A stretch of DNA of 64,000 nt from Phoenix dactylifera. Taxonomy: Eukaryota; Streptophyta; Magnoliopsida; Arecales; Arecaceae. Shown one piece after another: positions 12,147-23,900 of this stretch. How positions within the stretch are numbered: the first letter of the stretch is position 1; every line of letters begins with the position of its first letter. The stretch covers positions 9,086,475 through 9,150,474 of the forward strand of contig NC_052407.1 in assembly GCF_009389715.1 (NCBI RefSeq), read 5' to 3'. The notes beneath the pieces are model-generated. The model saw only the letters and a list, made by a program, of their open reading frames with translations, searched no databases and was not told where the DNA came from. The position numbers and the translations under genes are program-made.

Positions 12147-13604
12147 CCTTCATAGATTGCAAATGTACGTTATAGTTCGGCAGTCAATGGCATTTGGTAC
12201 CTTGATAGATTAAAACCTTCAGTCTGTTATGTACATCTTCTGACCAATGCATGGCTGATGCTTGAGCTGATCATCTACTTTGTGCTAAAATTAGTCTTTA
12301 TTGTATCTTCTTTTTCTTTGATGTAAAATATGGGAAACCCATTGACTATTTTTGCAACATGAGGACTTCCTTTGTAGGTCATCCATCCTAGTGCAGCTCT
12401 TTTATTGTCTTGCCCGAGCATGCTTAACTGCAGTAAACTGATGAAGCCCGTTGCTTTAGTTCAAGTATAATTGCACCTCTAGTAGTAATTCTTCTCCTTT
12501 TGTGAAGAGGGTCATCATTTGATTTTTTTTAAGAACTAGTGTAGGATATGTCCCAACTGAAATCCGGGTGAGAGCAAGAAACGAAGCTAGGTCCATGGTA
12601 TCAATTAACTCTTATGAGAGCTAGAAATGGGCTTAGGCTAGCCCAAGGCCTATCAAATCGGGCAGGCATTAGGCATCAGATCTGGCCCGAGAAGAGTTGG
12701 GTGGGGCTTGGGCTTGAAATCCAAGCCTGAAAAGTTCTGTGCTAGACTCAGGTCTAGCCTTGGCCCAGCTCGGTATTGCCCTCAAGCCTGATCCATTCTC
12801 CTCTCTCTCTCTCTCCCCCCACACTCTCTGCTCTCTTTCTCTCTCCTCTCTCTTCTCTCCTCTCTCCACTCTCTTTCGCTATCTCCTCTATTCTCTCTCC
12901 CTCCCCCTCTCTTCTCTCCCTCTTAATCACTCTGCCCTCTTTCCTCCTATTCCAACCCCAAACCCTAAAGATTTTACCAGCTACATCTGTTTGTACCTTG
13001 TCATTTATCGACAAGAATTGACAATTGACTTTGGTATTGTTAAATTACAAGCAATTTGCAATATCCAAAAATTACTTAAATGTACAATAAAAAATAGGTA
13101 TGTTCCAAGGAAAGAAGATAAACTATACGATACAAAAGTTTTGATATGTTTTAAACCTCATCTCAACTATGTCAATAAATTGCAAATATTAATAAAGTGA
13201 ATCTCTTATGCAAATAGAGGTAATTAGCAGTTAAATACAAGCTACTTCAACATACCTAACAAGAAATGATTCATGAGGTTTTACCAAGCTTGAAAATAAA
13301 AAAGCTTAGAGATTGTATGACAAAATTATATCTAAGGATGATGGGAGGCATACTATCTATAGTTGATCTTCTCTAAGTTCTTTAACCCTTCTGTTGATGT
13401 TGTTCTCTCCCGACTAGCCTTTTCTATTTTTATCCATTATCACTCTAGAAGAGGTCATACCATGCAATATGCTCAACCTCTTGTTTTTGTTTTCTTTTCC
13501 CATATACAATTTTGGCTGAATATAGAGATTGTTTAGAGCTCTATAGTTGAAGTTGCACTACAACTCTCAAGTTGCATTGCGACTTAAATTGCAAGCAATT
13601 GACC
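12147..13604. other. 3' UTR then intergenic, pyrimidine-rich tract
   Basis: The first few hundred bases are the likely 3' UTR. At 12600-12780 there is a GGCCCAAGCC-rich degenerate repeat. At 12796-12955 there is a long CT-rich tract that makes the overlapping ORFs low-complexity. The remainder to 13604 is AT-rich with nothing recognised. Confidence 0.6.
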
Positions 13605-13937
13605 TATAAGGAAATGGAACCTTGAATCTTATGTTTGGGGAAGAGTTTGGGGGGAAAGTAGGATGTCTCTGATATACATTCCGTCGAACACCTTGCAAGT
13701 CGACGCCAAGTCGAAGCACTCAATGTACATAGAGATGAGGGTATTCTGGAGGAAGAGGTCGACATCGAAGCTGCCGATGGTGAGGACCTAGGCACGCATG
13801 GAGAAGAAGCGGGCAATGGTGCAGGTTTGAGGAGGGAAAGAAAATGAAGGAAAGGGGCGGGATGGGGGCCAAAGGTGGCAATGGTGGCATAGAGGTGGAG
13901 GAGGTGGGCAGTGATAGAGGAGGGTAGGGCTGGTGTC
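13605..13937 (-). pseudogene. Fragment of a pentatricopeptide-repeat (PPR) gene
   Basis: On the minus strand two frames together give a PPR protein piece. First comes LHLYATIATFGPHPAPFLHF, the usual spacing before an FLLKAC-type motif. After a frameshift and an in-frame TAG comes DVDLFLQNTLISMYIEC, then DLASTCKVFDGM. This is the classic PPR pattern (nTLISMYaeCGdla.ArkVFDgM). PPR proteins bind organellar RNA. The fragment lacks both ends and is disrupted. It joins directly to the RNase H region of the neighbouring copia element at about 13937, so it is either captured or brought together by deletion. Confidence 0.75.
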
Positions 13938-14960
13938 GAAATAAGCATGAAAAAAAGAGGATGAGCCTTTGGTTAAATAAATACCATAGTCGATAATATG
14001 CTTCAAGTAGTGAAGAATATGCTTGATTGTAAGCCAGTGTATAGAAGCAGGCTTATTCATGAACTGACATTCTTGGTTGACTACAAAAGCAATGTCAAGA
14101 TGTGTAAGAGTAAGATATTGACGAGGATGTGTAAGAGTAAGATATTGACATATACTCAACTCACCACACTCCAATATTGAGTCGGATCAAAAAGTGGCAC
14201 ACCATCAAAATGAAAAAGTTAGAACCTAGTAGATATAGGTGTCCAGACAGGCTTAGGACCATTCATGTTGGTTTTGAGAAGAATATCAGAAATATACTTT
14301 AATTAGGTCAGATGAAGTCCAGAAATAGTAGTCTTAGCCTGGTGAATTTAGTTTGTAAAGAAAAAAAAAAGGTCATCTAATGGAGCAGTAAGAGAACTAG
14401 TAAGAATAATATAATCTATATAAACCAGAAGAAGTGCCACATATTCTTTGATGTCTTTGATAAAAAGTGGGACGTACATCAGCCTATGACCAATAAAAAC
14501 CAAGAGTATGTAAGTGAGAGCTCAACCGCAGAAATCAAGCACATGGCACCTGTTTAAGACCATAAAGAGAATGTTGTCGCTTGCAAACATAAGTGGGATA
14601 GTCCAGGTCAGTGAAACTAGGAGGTTGTTTCATATAAACATCCTCAGTAAGATGTCTATGAAGGAACACATTTTGGACATCTAATTTCTGAATAGGCCAA
14701 CTTTAAGAAACTGCGAGAGAAAAAATAGTGCAAATTGTGACAAGCTTAATAACTGGGCTGAACATCTCATCATAATGAACACCCTCTTGTTAATCGAAGC
14801 CTTTAGCAACCAAGCATGCTTTATAGCGCTCGATGGAGCCATCAAATTGCCTTTTTAATTTTGAACACCCATTTGCAGCCAATAACATGTCGTGAATGAG
14901 GGGATAGAACTAAAAGTTAGGTGTCATTAGAGAGCAAGACATTGTACTCATCTGTTATCG
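13938..14960 (-). pseudogene. copia reverse transcriptase and RNase H region, broken
   Basis: Minus-strand pieces in several frames give the copia RT start (GCKWVFKIK at about 14885-14858, then FDGSIERYKA), the mid-RT motif SLYGLKQ (about 14570), and the connection and RNase H region (SICQYLTLTHLDIAFVVNQ, then IHWLTIKHILHYLKH and DYGIYLTKG). The YVDD active-site segment is not cleanly readable. No full-length protein can be produced. Confidence 0.88.
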
Positions 14961-14970
14961 CTTCACGCCA

Positions 14971-16200
14971 TTAAGGATCATGTTGAGCTTGTGTGAAGCA
15001 CGTGGGCTCGACAGGGATAGTGGAAGTCACAAATGCCAAAGGATATTTTGTGCTAAAGCGATGTGGCTTGAGCGTGCCATCCTTGGAGCGTGTGACCATA
15101 TGATGTCCACCAATATAAGAAAAAGAAGTCACCGGTTCAGGAGCAACAGGTTCAGCAATGGCTATAAAATGTTGATCATATATCATGGTTGGGTCATTGT
15201 CATGTGTTTGTAACGAACTAGGTTGAGTTTGAGGACTTGGGGCTGGAGATATGGATGGATTGATATGGGTCGATATTAACTGTTCATTAGGCTTTGGTGT
15301 TGGCCATGATAAAGAAAAGGTATTAGAAGGGCTACTGGTTGACTTGGGAGTGTCACTAGAAGAGTTCTTTGCATAAGAAAATACTGTCTCATTAAAGATT
15401 ACATCACAAGATATAAAAATACGCCCAGATGAAGGATGATAGCACCAATACCCATGAAAAACTATAATATAAGCAAAAAAGACACATGGAAGAGAACAAT
15501 ATATTCTAATTTATTTATATTATAGGACTGAAGGCAAGAAAAACATAAGGAGCCAAAAACACAAAAAAAAATTATAATCTGTCTTTTTATTAAATATTTT
15601 TTCAAAGTGAAGTAAAATAGAGTGTACGTGCGGATAAATGATTAATGATGAAATTAGCTATTTCAAAGGTCATATCCTAAAATTTAGAAAGAAGATTAAA
15701 TTGGGCAAGAAAAGCAAGACCTACTTTTACAATATGGCAATATTTGCGCTCCACAGTCCCATTTTGTTGGGAGGTATGGGGGCATAAGAAGCGATGACCA
15801 ATTCCATGACCATTCAATTTTTATTGAAAACGGTTGCAGTTGAAACTCACAAGCACAATCAGTTTGGAGAAATTTGATTTTATATTGTAAAAAAAAATTT
15901 CGACATGCAATCAAAAAATACGAAAGACATGATAAATATCAAAACAGTTTTTCAATGGATAATATTAGGAGAAACAGCTATAATCATCTAAAAAATATAT
16001 ATAGTATTGATTCCCAAAATGCGATGGAACATGAGAAGGCCTCCAAATATCAGTATCCACAAGTTCAAGAGGAGAAGAAGATCTAGATTGAGAGTGTGAA
16101 ATGGATAAAGAGTGACTCTTACTTAATTGACATGCAGAGCAAATTGAAACTTAATTATTGTCATGAAAATTCTGACATAATTTAATTAAGAATTCTAGAA
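14971..16200 (-). pseudogene. copia integrase and linker region, broken
   Basis: QTDCACEFQ (about 15856) corresponds to the second catalytic Asp region of copia integrase (FQTDnGgEF). Shifted frames then give a SCPHTSQQNG/VERK-like block (the HPQ-T-E motif region). The linker before RT includes HHMVTRSKDGTLKPHRF (about 15105-15055), the usual MxTRsk..I.KP signature. Confidence 0.85.
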
Positions 16201-16699
16201 ACAAAGGGCATAGAAGTATGGCCAAAACGTTTGATGCCAAACAAATTGAGAAATACTAGTTGAAGCAGCAAATGCAACATAAGCGTTCTTGATGACACTC
16301 CCAAGTGAGAAACAGTAAACTCCGTCCTTAAGCATGCCCTTGAGGAGGGTTTGAGTAAAGGTGAGGTCTTTTACACAAAAATGGTCCGGGTGAAACTCAA
16401 AATAACAGAAATTATCACGTGTAATTGAGATAAAGATAAAATATTTTTGGTGATTTGAGGGATATGTAAGATGTTCTTAAGTTGGAACGAATGAGTAGAA
16501 ATGTGTAAAAGAGAGTGATCAATAGTTTTTATAGTCAAACCCTGAACCATCTCCTATGGTAACTTGGCCAGGACCGCGGTCGGAGCTAAGATGAAGATTG
16601 GACAAATCTGAATGAGTTATGTATTGGTTGCTGGGGATGTTGTGGCAGACCTCGTTGGTTGCCTTTTTGTACATAATTTATAGTAGGTGGAATTCCACC

Positions 16700-17365
16700 T
16701 ACAGCCGAATGAGTTCTGAAAGTTTGGAGTCTTAGTTGGGTATCATGTTGGAAAAGAATGCATATAGTTATTCAAAACTAGGGGCAATTTTTGTGATAAA
16801 GAGTGTAAAGACAAGGTGTTTGTACTTTAGACCAAGGTCGAACAAGATTTGATGGCGTAAATTGGCAGGCAATTTCGGTCTATTAATGGTAGCCAAGTTG
16901 TCAAAAATCCACTTTGCCTCTTGTAGATAATCCTTCATAGAGAGCGAGCCCTTATTAATAACATGAAAATCCATCATAAGAGTACTGTAATGTGCTTTAC
17001 TCTGGATGCCATAAAGTCATTCAAGAGCAAGCCAAACATCTTGTACTTATGGAAACCCGATAACATGAACCATCATCACATTGGATATGTTGTTGAGGAG
17101 CCATGCCCAAGCGATTTGATCATGGAAAAGCTATGATTCAAATGCCAGATTAGAGATTGGTTTCTCTATTGTTCCATCATTTGAAGTTGTGACAATCACC
17201 GGAGGTGGAGGCGAGGTCGTGCCATCGATAAGATTTCATAGTCGGTTGGCTGTTAAAAGAGGTTGAATACATGCCTTCCAAGTAATAAAATTATCTTTGT
17301 TAAGTTGAACAGCAATTGACGGCAGAGTGGTAGGTGTAGGCATGGATTTGGAAGAGGATGCCATA
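16700..17365 (-). pseudogene. copia gag region, broken
   Basis: The gag begins just inside the primer binding site at about 17362 with an MASSSK-like start, then LNKDNFITWK (typical LxxxNFxxWk). A second open piece at 16768-16977 contains MKDYLQEAKWIFDNLATI, the UBN2-type gag core. Frames change at least twice. Confidence 0.8.
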
Positions 17366-17383
17366 GAGATAGCAAAGGTTGAA

Positions 17384-17396
17384 GGCTCTGATACCA
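17384..17396 (-). other. Primer binding site (initiator Met-tRNA type)
   Basis: The minus strand reads TGGTATCAGAGCC, the standard plant copia site complementary to the 3' end of initiator tRNA-Met. It lies two bases inside the LTR. Confidence 0.93.
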
Positions 17397-17398
17397 TA

Positions 17399-17817
17399 TG
17401 GGAAAGAAGAATATGTGGAAAAGAAAAGTATTGTGAAAAACTTTTATACCTACTCTCATGAGGTAGTTATCATGTATATTTATAGTTGAGAATATACAAG
17501 AGATTATAAGTAGGATGATATAAAGATAGAAAGTAACAACAAATGAATCTCTAGGATCAATCTTAAATTTATGCTATTTTAAATTCAAAATTTTGAATTC
17601 AAAATTTAAAATTTCTAGAATCATGGATTTTTGATATGTGGCTTGATATGGGGTCAAGATGAAGATACTACTAATAGATACCATGAACAATAGCATGGAT
17701 TCTTGATATGTGGCCTATCGTTGAGGACCTTAAGAAGCTGCCTCAAATCAAGCTAGCAAAGATGAAATACTAATACGAAGGAGGTTGCATTGCTGGGATA
17801 TATACTATGTATTAACA
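17399..17817 (-). repeat. Inferred 5' LTR of the copia element
   Basis: The inner edge ends in CCCA on the minus strand beside the primer binding site. The outer edge is inferred at a TGTTAA near 17817 and could lie some 30 bp lower. The interior has a TATAAATA box near 17479-17486 and an AT-rich near-palindrome at about 17574-17612. With no second LTR to align, the length of about 419 bp is provisional. Confidence 0.55.
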
Positions 17818-18200
17818 AAAAAAATTATTTACTCTATATTATATTGATTTAAAGTGAGTATTAATAAAGCGTAAGATATGTATCAACATATAGATGTGCA
17901 TATATAACTTGTTGGGTATATGGCAGCATACCAAGAACACGCACACGCCTGAATATGTGTTATGCATCGGCACCAAATAGGCATGCATCTATGAATTGTT
18001 GGGTATATAGCAGCATATCGAGAAGGCTGGCTCATATATGTGTGTGTGGATCTATTATATATTAGAAAAATATTGACTTAAACTATATGCGTATTACCTC
18101 AATTTGAGATTTATGTGTATCAATAAATCATAAGACATACATCAACAATAACTTTGGTATGTATCAATCAATTATGAGATCATTGTAGAGTTGGTCACCA
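17790..18200. repeat. Diverged tandem repeat, unit about 85 and 250 bp
   Basis: TTGTTGGGTATATGGCAGCA at about 17909 recurs with changes at about 17996. The flanking TATGTATTAA...GTATCAACA segment at about 17807-17905 recurs at about 18055-18150. This is an old local duplication with no coding content. Confidence 0.5.
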
Positions 18201-18452
18201 ACAAGACAATAGTGTCGAGGCCTCTTTCTTCCGGCGAAGCCTGAGCAACAGGCTCTCTCTCCATTCAACTGCGGAATGGAGGTAGGTTTGATCAGATCGG
18301 TTCCAAGCCGGATGCAGTGGACCAGAAGAAAAGGGCATTAGATTTCAAGGCATCTGCCCATGTGGGGGTGGCAAGAACAATTGTGACGAGAGAACCGAAA
18401 TAGATGGAGAATTTGGGCATGGGGCGAAGAATGTGAGGTAGATCGAGAATAG

Positions 18453-20507
18453 AGCGGCATGGTGGCGGGCGAGGGATGCACAGGTCCTCAAAGGAGTGCT
18501 GGTGGAGTACTGTGTCCAGAAGTCATCCATCTCATTTAGTCCGAGTATGAAGCGCAAAGCCAGGCGGGAGATCAGGGGGATCCTTGAGATGTCGGAGTAG
18601 GAGGGGGTCTGGAGCTATCTAGGGGGTACCTATCACTGAAAGGAGGCTGCGAGTCTCGAAGTGCTCTGGCTTGGTGCAGCAAGTTCAAAGCGGGCTGGAG
18701 GGCTGGCAGGCTTCATCTCTCTCCAAGATGGGCAGACTGACGTTGGCTAGGTTAGTGCTAAGTTTGTGCCCGTATACCTTATGGCCAACACAGTGGTCCG
18801 CAGACAGTGTTGATCGCGATCGAGCGGCTTCTTCAGAGCTTCCTTTAGGGTTCGTATAGAGGGGGCCATGGGGTGCACCTGGTGGCCTCGGAGAGTGTCT
18901 GCTGACCTTTCAAGGAGGGCGGCCTTGGGGTGCAGTCTCTCCGGGTGAGGCGCGAGGCGATCATCACCCGACACACGGTGCGGTTTTTTCTTGAGCCACA
19001 TGGGTTCTAGAATCAGATCATGGTAGCCAGATATAGTCGAGTTGGGTTTGCATGTGTGATACGGTGCAGATGGACAGTCTCCTTTATATGGCGTGAGATT
19101 GAAAGGTATCTGCCAACTGCTTTGGAAAATACCAGATGGCTGATCGGTGATGGGAGGAATATTGATGTGGCGGGGGATACATGGGTGGATGCCCTACCCT
19201 TGAGGCTATAGCTGACTATGGTTAGCATAGAGGTGGACGACGGACTACGGGTGTGTGACCTTCTTGTCTTGAGAGGGGAGAGTGGGATGGTGACAGGTCG
19301 CGGCAGCTGTTCGGAGAGCCTCTTGCTGAGCGTGTGCGGCTTCTCCCGGTATCGAGGTGTATGGTACTGGATGTTCGGGTTTGGCAGTCGTTATGCAAGA
19401 CCAGAGTCAGGATGGGGGATGTCGCTCAAGCCCTTCAGCAGGAGCATGAGGCAGGCCCTGATTATGCTTGGGTCCGGCGGTTCGATCTACACCCGAGACA
19501 GGTGTTATTTCTATGGAAGGTGGTCTGGGATCGCCTTCCGACGAGATCGATGCTAAGCAAACGGAGGGTGAGGATACCCTCTCGGTATGCGACGTGTGGG
19601 GTCGACGAGACGGTAGACCACGTGTTGTTTCAGTGTGTATGGGCGAGGAGGATCTGGCGGCTTTCAAGGTTCCCACAGGATGCCTAGAATCAGAGGGACC
19701 AGTTCGTGCAGGTTGTCCAGCATTGGTCAGGTTGCCCCCAGCAGCGCCGGGTGGCTATCGGAGCCACCTACATTGCTTAACAGATATGGTTAGCCAGGAA
19801 CGCTTGGACCTTTGGTGTACGCAGCTTGTCTTCGAGGTTTGTGGTGGAGCGTGCTGGGGTACAAGTAGCGGAGCTCAGTCATGGTACCTCTAAAGGTGGT
19901 CTTTGACAGTTTGGAACATCTGGGACTCCTTTTCTGCTCAGGTAAAACCATGTACGGTGTTCTTTATGTGGGAGCCTCCATCCCCGAGCTTTCTCAAGGT
20001 CAATTTCGGCGGATCGGCACTAGATGGAGGAAGTAGAGAGGGTGCGGGTTTTGTCATCAAAGACCCATGTTCGAGGGTGGCGGCGGCTAGTGGCTATCAG
20101 CTATCTGACACCTCGATTTCCGGTGCTGAGCTGCGAGCTACCTGGGTGGGTCTTCGCCATGCATGGCATGCCCTGCAGGCCAGCTCAATCATATTGGAGG
20201 GTGATACGGCCACAGTGATCGGTTGGATTCAGGGTGGCCTGAGCGGTAGGGGGACCTTTTGATTCGAGACATCTGGGTGATGGGCAGGAATGGGAAGGCC
20301 TTTCAAGCCAAACATATATTCAGGAAGGCCAACAGGGCTGTGGATTAGGTGGTTGCTTATATGGCCTGCCATTCTGGTGGTACCTTGTAGACCCGAGAGG
20401 GAGAGCTGCCTATGACACTCCGTGATATTTTATTTGCTGATTTTACCCGTATACTATAACTCGCTCGTTTTAGCCAAAAAAAAAAAAAAAAAGTGGCATG
20501 GTGGCGG
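18453..20507 (+). mobile_element. 5'-truncated L1-type LINE with TSD and poly(A)
   Basis: The element occupies about 18469-20491 and ends in a 17-base A run. It is bracketed by AGCGGCATGGTGGCGG (18453-18468) and AGTGGCATGGTGGCGG (20492-20507), a 15/16 match that I read as the target-site duplication. Broken frames give the end of reverse transcriptase (DAQVLKGVLVEYC, EGVWSYLG, VQSGLEGWQASSLS), the zinc-binding RT domain (LENTRWLIGDGRNIDV, DRLPTRSMLSKRRVRIP, CGVDETVDHVLFQCVWARRIW) and an RNase H domain (FLKVNFGGSALDGGS, then ASSIILEGDTATVIGWIQGG, then LRDILFADFTR). Stops and frameshifts are scattered, so it is inactive. Confidence 0.9.
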
Positions 20508-20631
20508 AGGAGAGAGCCTGTTTGATATTTTATCATCTTATGGATGCATATGTGAGATGAGATGCTCTCCCTGGATGATAAAAACTGGGTCCCCTCCAAG
20601 GTGCCCGAACCGGCGAACGCTGCATCTGAAC

Positions 20632-20655
20632 GCCCGCATATTTTTATATGCGGGC
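20632..20655. other. Perfect 10-bp hairpin
   Basis: GCCCGCATAT at 20632-20641 is followed by a TTTT loop and its exact reverse complement at 20646-20655. It lies about 290 bp before the TAF4 start codon. A regulatory role is unknown. Confidence 0.7.
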
Positions 20656-20827
20656 CAAAATCAGCCGTCCGTAGCCTCACATGTATAAATGACCGGACAA
20701 GACAACTCTGGTGGAAAACATGGACGGCAGATCTGACGGTCGCATATAAAGTTTATGAGTACTCTTAAGTTGATCGCCTTGCCGCCAGAATCGGGAGCTG
20801 ATTCTAACGCCCTCCGGACTCCTCGCC

Positions 20828-20834
20828 TATATAA
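20828..20834 (+). promoter_or_regulatory. TATA box of TAF4
   Basis: TATATAA lies 107-113 bp upstream of the TAF4 ATG and sits in a small GCC-TATATAA-GGC palindrome. The distance leaves room for a 5' UTR of about 80 bases. Confidence 0.65.
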
Positions 20835-20940
20835 GGCGCTTCCCCGGTGTCCCTTGTGGTTTACGAGCTCGAAGCTCTCGTCTCTGGGTTCTTGTGCCCA
20901 TCTGTAACGGACATTTCTTCCACCAATCCAGCCGTCCGCC

Positions 20941-23900
20941 ATGGATCCTTCCATCATGAAATTCTTGGAAGAAGACGAGGTCTCTCCCTCTCTCCCCCCT
21001 CTCAAAAGAACTCATTACCTTGAAATCGGAATTTGAATTCTCCGTCTAGTCTAGTTTGCGGTTTTCTTGATGTTGTTTGATCTACTTGTTCTTGATATGA
21101 TCCATGGGATTGGTAGGACGAGAGCATGCATTCGGGCGCAGATGTCGAGGCGTTCACCGCTGCTCTTAACCGGGACATCAGTGGCGGTGCTCCCTCCGCC
21201 TCCGAGCCCTCTGATTCCAATGCCGGTATTTGCGATACCCCAATTGAATGTCTGATTCTATCTCTTTTGGAGATCTGGTAAACTTATGTCTTTATTGCAT
21301 GTAGCCATCGATTTGTGTAGGATTGAGTAATAATCAAGTGCCATATTAGATTATTAGTCCGCTTCAGATTCTTTATCATCGTGCGTCGGATGTCAGAATG
21401 GGGATCTTAACTTTTATATCGGATTTAATATTAATTAAGGGTCTACGTTTTTCAAACTGTTTTACAATTTAACATCCAAGAAATCCTAAAATCTGCCCCG
21501 TTGATGACTACATTGACTGATAACTGGTAGGTTATGCTAAAACTTTAAAACTTACGTGCCGAACTGGAACCAAAAAAAAAAGAGAGCAATGCGCACGGAC
21601 ATATTTTAGCCACAGAGTGGCATTAAATGCCCCACACGCCCCGCGCGAGTCCCCCCGCGCGGGCGCGGGGAACCGCACGGGATCGAGATTCCTGCGCGTG
21701 GAATCGCGTGCAGGACGAGCGATTCTCCGCTCGCGGGCTGCCTGCATGCAAAAAGATTTCTTCCTTCCCTTCCTATTCTTCCTTCCCTTCCTATTCTTCC
21801 TTCCCGAACCCTTTCCTCCTCTTCTTTCTTTCCCTCTCTCCTCCTCTCTTTCCCTCCTTCTCCCGCAAGCAAGGAAGGAACCGTTGGGAGGGCGCGCGCG
21901 CGTCGGGGTGCTCGGGAGGGGATTAGCCCGAGGTATTTCGAACCGTCTTCTTCTTCTCTTCTTCTTCTTCTCCTCTTCCTCTTCTTCTTCCTCTTCTCCT
22001 CTTTCTCTTCTTTCTTCTTTACCGGTACGGTACGTGCTGACCATGTCTGAAACCATCATAAATCTGCTTAAACTTTTCTAAATCTTCTAGAAGGTGCTGC
22101 TCCCTCTCCCAAACTTTAGTTGCATCCCACATTAGGCTATTAGATTACTTATCTAACAAAGAGAACATATTTTTCATATTAGATTACTTATGTAACAAAG
22201 AGAACATGACTTGTCTGGCAACCAATGATAAATTACTCGGCAAGCTGTCAAAATGTCCCCTCCCCCTCCCCCCCCCCCACCCCACTCCCTGCTTTTCTTC
22301 TCCACTTCTCTTTATATTAGTATTTTCTCATTGCCTTTCAGATATCCGTTCATTCCTGGCTCCTTCTGCCTACATATACTTAGATGTTATATAGTTCAGA
22401 AGCATGCTTGCACTTTGTGGGGAACAGTCTTGTATTCTCTTTTAAGGGTCTCGCTTCAGACAATCGAAAAATCTAGAACTTCTGCTTTTTTTTCTAGGGA
22501 TACAATGTTGTTATCTGTTCTGACCTTCTTATTTGAATTCAACAGGAGTATTGTTGCAAGGGCATAGTTCTACGTCAAGCCAGTTATTTGGACAGTGGCA
22601 GACTTCCAGTCAAGAGAAAAATCTTGTCCAGAATATTCGACTGGAAGAAGAATATCAGCAGTTCCAATCCATAGAGCGACATTTACCACATGCGAGTTCA
22701 ATGCAGAATAATTTTGGTGCAGAAGACCAACTCCAACAAAATAGACAATTGGGGCATAATCAGCCAGTGTTGGAGCAGGAGAATTTGCACCATGATCAGC
22801 AGCAACAACGGATCAAAAACAATCCCTTTCAGTTTTTTGACAAAAATCAGGTCAACATTTCTGAGAAGAATTCGTCATATTGCATAATTCAGGATAGAGC
22901 TCAGCATTCAGAGAGCCAACAACATATGATGCAGCAGTTAAATAGTCAGGAAACCCCAACTGCTAGCCAAACAAACAACTCATTAAGTGGATTAAGGTTG
23001 CAGATAGCATACCATTATATACGTTGTTTCCAAAATTACAGCCTTACCTTGATAAAGATAGATTCATGCAGCTTCAGGCTGTATATGATAAACTGGCGGT
23101 GGGCTTTTCTAACTCACAGTTACATTTACACATATACTCTAGATCTTAGCTGGAACATTATATAAACAAAATCTGGGTTAAGGATAGATTTGGCAAGACA
23201 GAGATTTGCCAAAAGATTTGATGAAATTTGGACCAACGTTGGAGTTTAAATAATAGAAACAAAACATTGTTATAAGTTATAACTGAGAACCATTTATACG
23301 ATATATAGTTTAAAGATATGATTCATGACTTGTCTGCATAATATGTGGAAAAAAAATGAAAATTTGTTTTACCATGTCTTTCCGTTTAAATCTTAATAAA
23401 ATCCTAGATCAATTTTTTGATGGATTAGAAAGTATTATTTGGGGCAGCAGAAAATAATTTTGTTGTTTGAATTACTCTTCTCTTTCGGAACATCCTCACC
23501 ATATACTACATTGTTTTGTATCCTCAGAACAACAAAATTTCCACGGAAGACTTCGTAAGGGCCAGCGGGAATATTGTTGGGGACCAGTTGCTTAGACAGG
23601 CAGCTCATCAAGTAATGCAGGCAAGTAGATTAAAAGATTTTGTACAAGCTTACAGCATCAATCAACTTGATAATGTTGGAGGATGATTAGACCAAATGGT
23701 GACACAAGAAGTCAATATTGAACAGATGGGTCAAGGCTAATTAGGTATGGTTTATAGCAATATACTTGATGCACAAAATAACTAGCTTTTGTTGAAACTG
23801 GCAGCAGCAACAAGCTCAGGCAGTAAATCAGAACCAATGTAACCCACAGATTCAAGCTTCTTCTCAACAACTTCTATATTCTGGTACTAACCAGCATATC

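Larger units (their letters stand above)
13938..17817 (-). mobile_element. Degenerate Ty1/copia retrotransposon, 3' end missing
   Basis: Running down the minus strand from the LTR, the order is 5' LTR, primer binding site, gag, integrase, reverse transcriptase, RNase H. Integrase before reverse transcriptase is diagnostic of Ty1/copia. All frames are broken by stops and frameshifts. The element ends abruptly within RNase H, where the PPR fragment begins, and I find no 3' LTR. A local 27-bp tandem duplication (GATGTGTAAGAGTAAGATAT units at 14099 and 14126) lies in the RNase H-RT spacer. Confidence 0.9.

Noticed and set aside
12739-13200. 153-codon plus-strand ORF and minus-strand partners
   Set aside because: Driven by the CT-rich tract at 12796-12955; Ser/Leu or Glu/Arg repeats only.
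18345-18557. Minus-strand 70-codon ORF beside the LINE
   Set aside because: It spans the LINE boundary on the wrong strand; the plus strand of its right part gives LINE reverse transcriptase.
21617-22081. ORFs of 99-175 codons in TAF4 intron 2
   Set aside because: They come from CT-rich and CGCG-rich low-complexity sequence and show no domains.
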